A model generated the notes under the pieces. It searched no databases, was not told the origin of the DNA, and saw only the letters and a list, made by a program, of their open reading frames with translations. A stretch of 25,034 bases of DNA from an uncultured Ignavibacteriota bacterium. Lineage in GTDB: Bacteria > Bacteroidota > Ignavibacteria > Tepidaquicellales > Tepidaquicellaceae. The position numbers and the translations under genes are program-made. The first letter of the stretch is position 1; each line of letters begins with the position of its first letter. This document shows, in pieces, positions 23,801-25,034 of the stretch. The stretch is from positions 1 to 25,034 of the forward strand of contig CALKAJ010000013.1 in the NCBI GenBank assembly GCA_937983305.1, written 5' to 3'.

Positions 23801-24064
23801 ATGCCTACATACGAATACGAATGTAATAAATGCGGATATTCATTTGAAATACTCCAATCTATAAAAGACGCTTCTTTGAAGAAGTGTCCAAAGTGTGGGA
23901 AGGATTCATTAAAAAAGATTATTAGCGGAGGAGCAGGACTTATTTTTAAAGGTTCCGGTTTCTACTTGACTGATTATAAAAATAAACCGTCTAAAACAAA
24001 AGATACAGCAAAAACAAAAGATAAGCCGGAAACTAAAACCAAACCTGCCGCTAAGAAAGAATAA
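23801..24064 (+). CDS. FmdB-family zinc ribbon protein
   Basis: This small protein of 87 residues has a single zinc ribbon, MPTYEYECNKCGYSFE with C8 and C11, then CPKCG with C29 and C32. This is the CxxC...CxxC pattern of the FmdB putative regulatory family. A glycine-rich stretch follows (SGGAGLIFKGSGFYLTDY), then a tail from about 60 onward made almost wholly of lysine, threonine and proline. It may bind nucleic acid or protein, but no member has a firm role. It is the last gene of the plus-strand cluster; its stop codon touches that of lptB with no base between. Confidence 0.9.
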   Translation: MPTYEYECNKCGYSFEILQSIKDASLKKCPKCGKDSLKKIISGGAGLIFKGSGFYLTDYKNKPSKTKDTAKTKDKPETKTKPAAKKE

Positions 24065-24829
24065 TTACTCTTTATTTTTAATTTTTTCGACTGTATATCT
24101 GTCAAGATTGAATGATTCGCCAAGATACAATTTACGTACATTTTCGTTATTGGCGAGTTCCATTGCATTCCCCTGATAAAATATTTTCCCTTCGATTAAA
24201 ATATATGCTCTGTCAACAATTGATAAAGTTTCGTGAACGTTATGGTCTGTTATCAGAATTCCTATCCCGCGATTTTTCAACCCTGAAACAATTTTCATAA
24301 TATCTTCGGAAGCAATAGGGTCAATTCCTGCAAAGGGTTCGTCAAGCAAAATAAATTTCGGGTCTGATGCTAATGCTCTTGCTATTTCGGTTCTTCGACG
24401 CTCACCACCTGATAAAGAATAACCTTTATTATCAGAAATATGAGTTATGTTAAAATCTTTTAAGAGTTTATCGCACTTCTCTATTCTTTCATCTTTATCT
24501 TTTATTTTAAACTGAAGCACAGACATAATATTTTCTCTCACAGTCATCTTTCTGAATATTGAAGCTTCCTGAGGAAGATATCCAATCCCGAGGTTTGCTC
24601 TTTTATACATTGGATAACCTGAAATTATATCTCCATCTAATTCAATATCACCTTCATTTGGTTTAATCATACCGCAAATCATATAAAAAGACGTAGTTTT
24701 GCCGGCACCGTTTGGTCCAAGCAAACCCACTATCTCTCCCTGTTCAATTTGTATTGATACATCATTTACTACACGCCGCTTTTTATACTCCTTGACGAGG
24801 TTCAATGCTCTTAATTTGCTTTTCAACAT
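24065..24829 (-). CDS. lptB: Lipopolysaccharide export ABC transporter ATPase
   Basis: LptB powers extraction of LPS from the inner membrane together with LptF and LptG. The 254 residues include Walker A GPNGAGKTT (38-46), the Q-loop Q87 in YLPQEASIFRKMTVREN (a stretch diagnostic for LptB), the signature LSGGE (139-143), Walker B FILLDE (159-164) and the switch histidine H196 in ITDHNVHE. The first residues (MLKSKLRALNLVKEY) are typical. It lies one base downstream of the pdxJ stop codon and is probably co-transcribed with it. The other lpt genes are not in the window. Confidence 0.95.
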   Translation of the reverse strand: MLKSKLRALNLVKEYKKRRVVNDVSIQIEQGEIVGLLGPNGAGKTTSFYMICGMIKPNEGDIELDGDIISGYPMYKRANLGIGYLPQEASIFRKMTVRENIMSVLQFKIKDKDERIEKCDKLLKDFNITHISDNKGYSLSGGERRRTEIARALASDPKFILLDEPFAGIDPIASEDIMKIVSGLKNRGIGILITDHNVHETLSIVDRAYILIEGKIFYQGNAMELANNENVRKLYLGESFNLDRYTVEKIKNKE

Positions 24830-24830
24830 A

Positions 24831-24988
24831 TTATTTGCCGGATAAGATTTTTACCATATCTTCAACTGCTTTTTGTAAACCGATAAATAACGCTCTGGAT
24901 ATAATTGCATGTCCGATACTAACTTCTCTAATCTCCGGAATATTCAGAAACGGAAAAATATTTTGATAATTCAAACCGTGTCCGGCTG
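24831..24988 (-). CDS. pdxJ: Pyridoxine 5'-phosphate synthase, C-terminal fragment cut by the contig end
   Basis: PdxJ condenses 3-amino-2-oxopropyl phosphate with 1-deoxyxylulose 5-phosphate to form pyridoxine 5'-phosphate, the last step of DXP-dependent vitamin B6 synthesis. Only the last 51 codons are genome-derived. They read AGHGLNYQNI, then NIPEIREVSIGHAIISRALF, and end VKILSGK. AGHGLNY and the IGHAI helix are hallmark PdxJ segments. The full protein should be about 240 residues, so roughly four fifths is missing. Beyond 24988 the sequence is adapter, so an apparent start codon at 25020-25022 is artificial. Confidence 0.9.
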
Positions 24989-25034
24989 AGATCGGAAGAG
25001 CACACGTCTGAACTCCAGTCACGAATCACCATCT
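24989..25034 (+). other. Illumina TruSeq adapter and index (sequencing artefact)
   Basis: From 24989 the sequence is the standard TruSeq read-through adapter (AGATCGGAAGAGCACACGTC and onward through CCAGTCAC at 25022). An 8-base index, GAATCACC (25023-25030), follows, and then ATCT, the start of the P7 flank. This is not genomic DNA. Translated on the minus strand it gives the familiar adapter peptide MTGVQTCALPI fused to PdxJ. Confidence 0.99.

Noticed and set aside
24989..25022. ATG start at 25020-25022 for the pdxJ fragment
   Set aside because: The start and first 12 codons come from the Illumina adapter.

Overview
The window is about 25 kb of low-GC bacterial chromosome with ordinary housekeeping gene content. 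It probably comes from the Bacteroidota-Chlorobiota (FCB) branch, most likely near the Ignavibacteria/Chlorobi side. The basis for this is the combination of an S46 dipeptidyl-peptidase, a TonB-dependent receptor of the OMP_b-brl_3 type, a menaquinone methyltransferase, LptB (so a Gram-negative envelope), a Chlorobi-like EF-P loop (HRTPGNLRAF, recognised from memory), and a TAnnTTTG-type promoter element upstream of efp. The assignment is an inference; no rRNA gene is present. The right end is not genome: the last 46 bases are Illumina adapter plus index, so the window ends at a contig edge.

Layout. (1) 1-3160, minus strand: a response regulator-PAS-histidine kinase whose reading frame is broken by one TAA at 37-39, and upstream of it a secreted S46 peptidase. 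(2) 3356-7246, plus strand: an SigR/RpoE-like ECF sigma factor, a TlpA-type thioredoxin lipoprotein, dxr (MEP isoprenoid pathway) and the site-2 protease rseP, tightly packed and closed by a strong hairpin terminator. (3) 7336-9294: an exported oligoendopeptidase F with a UUCG-loop terminator. (4) 9295-9818: a gene-free stretch with two sets of 21-bp tandem repeats. (5) 9819-12260, minus: a TonB-dependent outer-membrane receptor, divergent from ubiE/menG (12386-13078, plus). (6) 13084-16337, minus: iorB and iorA (2-oxoacid/indolepyruvate oxidoreductase, with the ferredoxin domain missing from IorA) and gap. (7) 16529-24064, plus: efp, accB, accC, an unknown membrane protein, a FabI-like short-chain reductase, a 1133-residue tubulin/FtsZ-superfamily protein with a SHOCT tail, and an FmdB zinc ribbon. 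(8) 24065-24988, minus: lptB and the last 51 codons of pdxJ.

How the genes fit together: several encode envelope and lipid functions. accB, accC and the FabI-like reductase belong to fatty-acid synthesis, dxr to isoprenoid precursors, lptB to LPS export, and rseP plus the ECF sigma factor to possible envelope-stress signalling. The S46 peptidase and the exported PepF look like periplasmic or secreted peptide degradation, which could feed amino-acid catabolism through IorAB. The least understood genes are the tubulin-like protein and the small membrane protein in the fatty-acid operon. I see no tRNA, rRNA, CRISPR array, transposase or phage gene, and no clear defence island. The best candidate for undescribed biology is the tubulin-like gene in its lipid-synthesis neighbourhood; the best sequence-level oddities are the 21-bp repeat field, the kinase nonsense codon and the adapter end.
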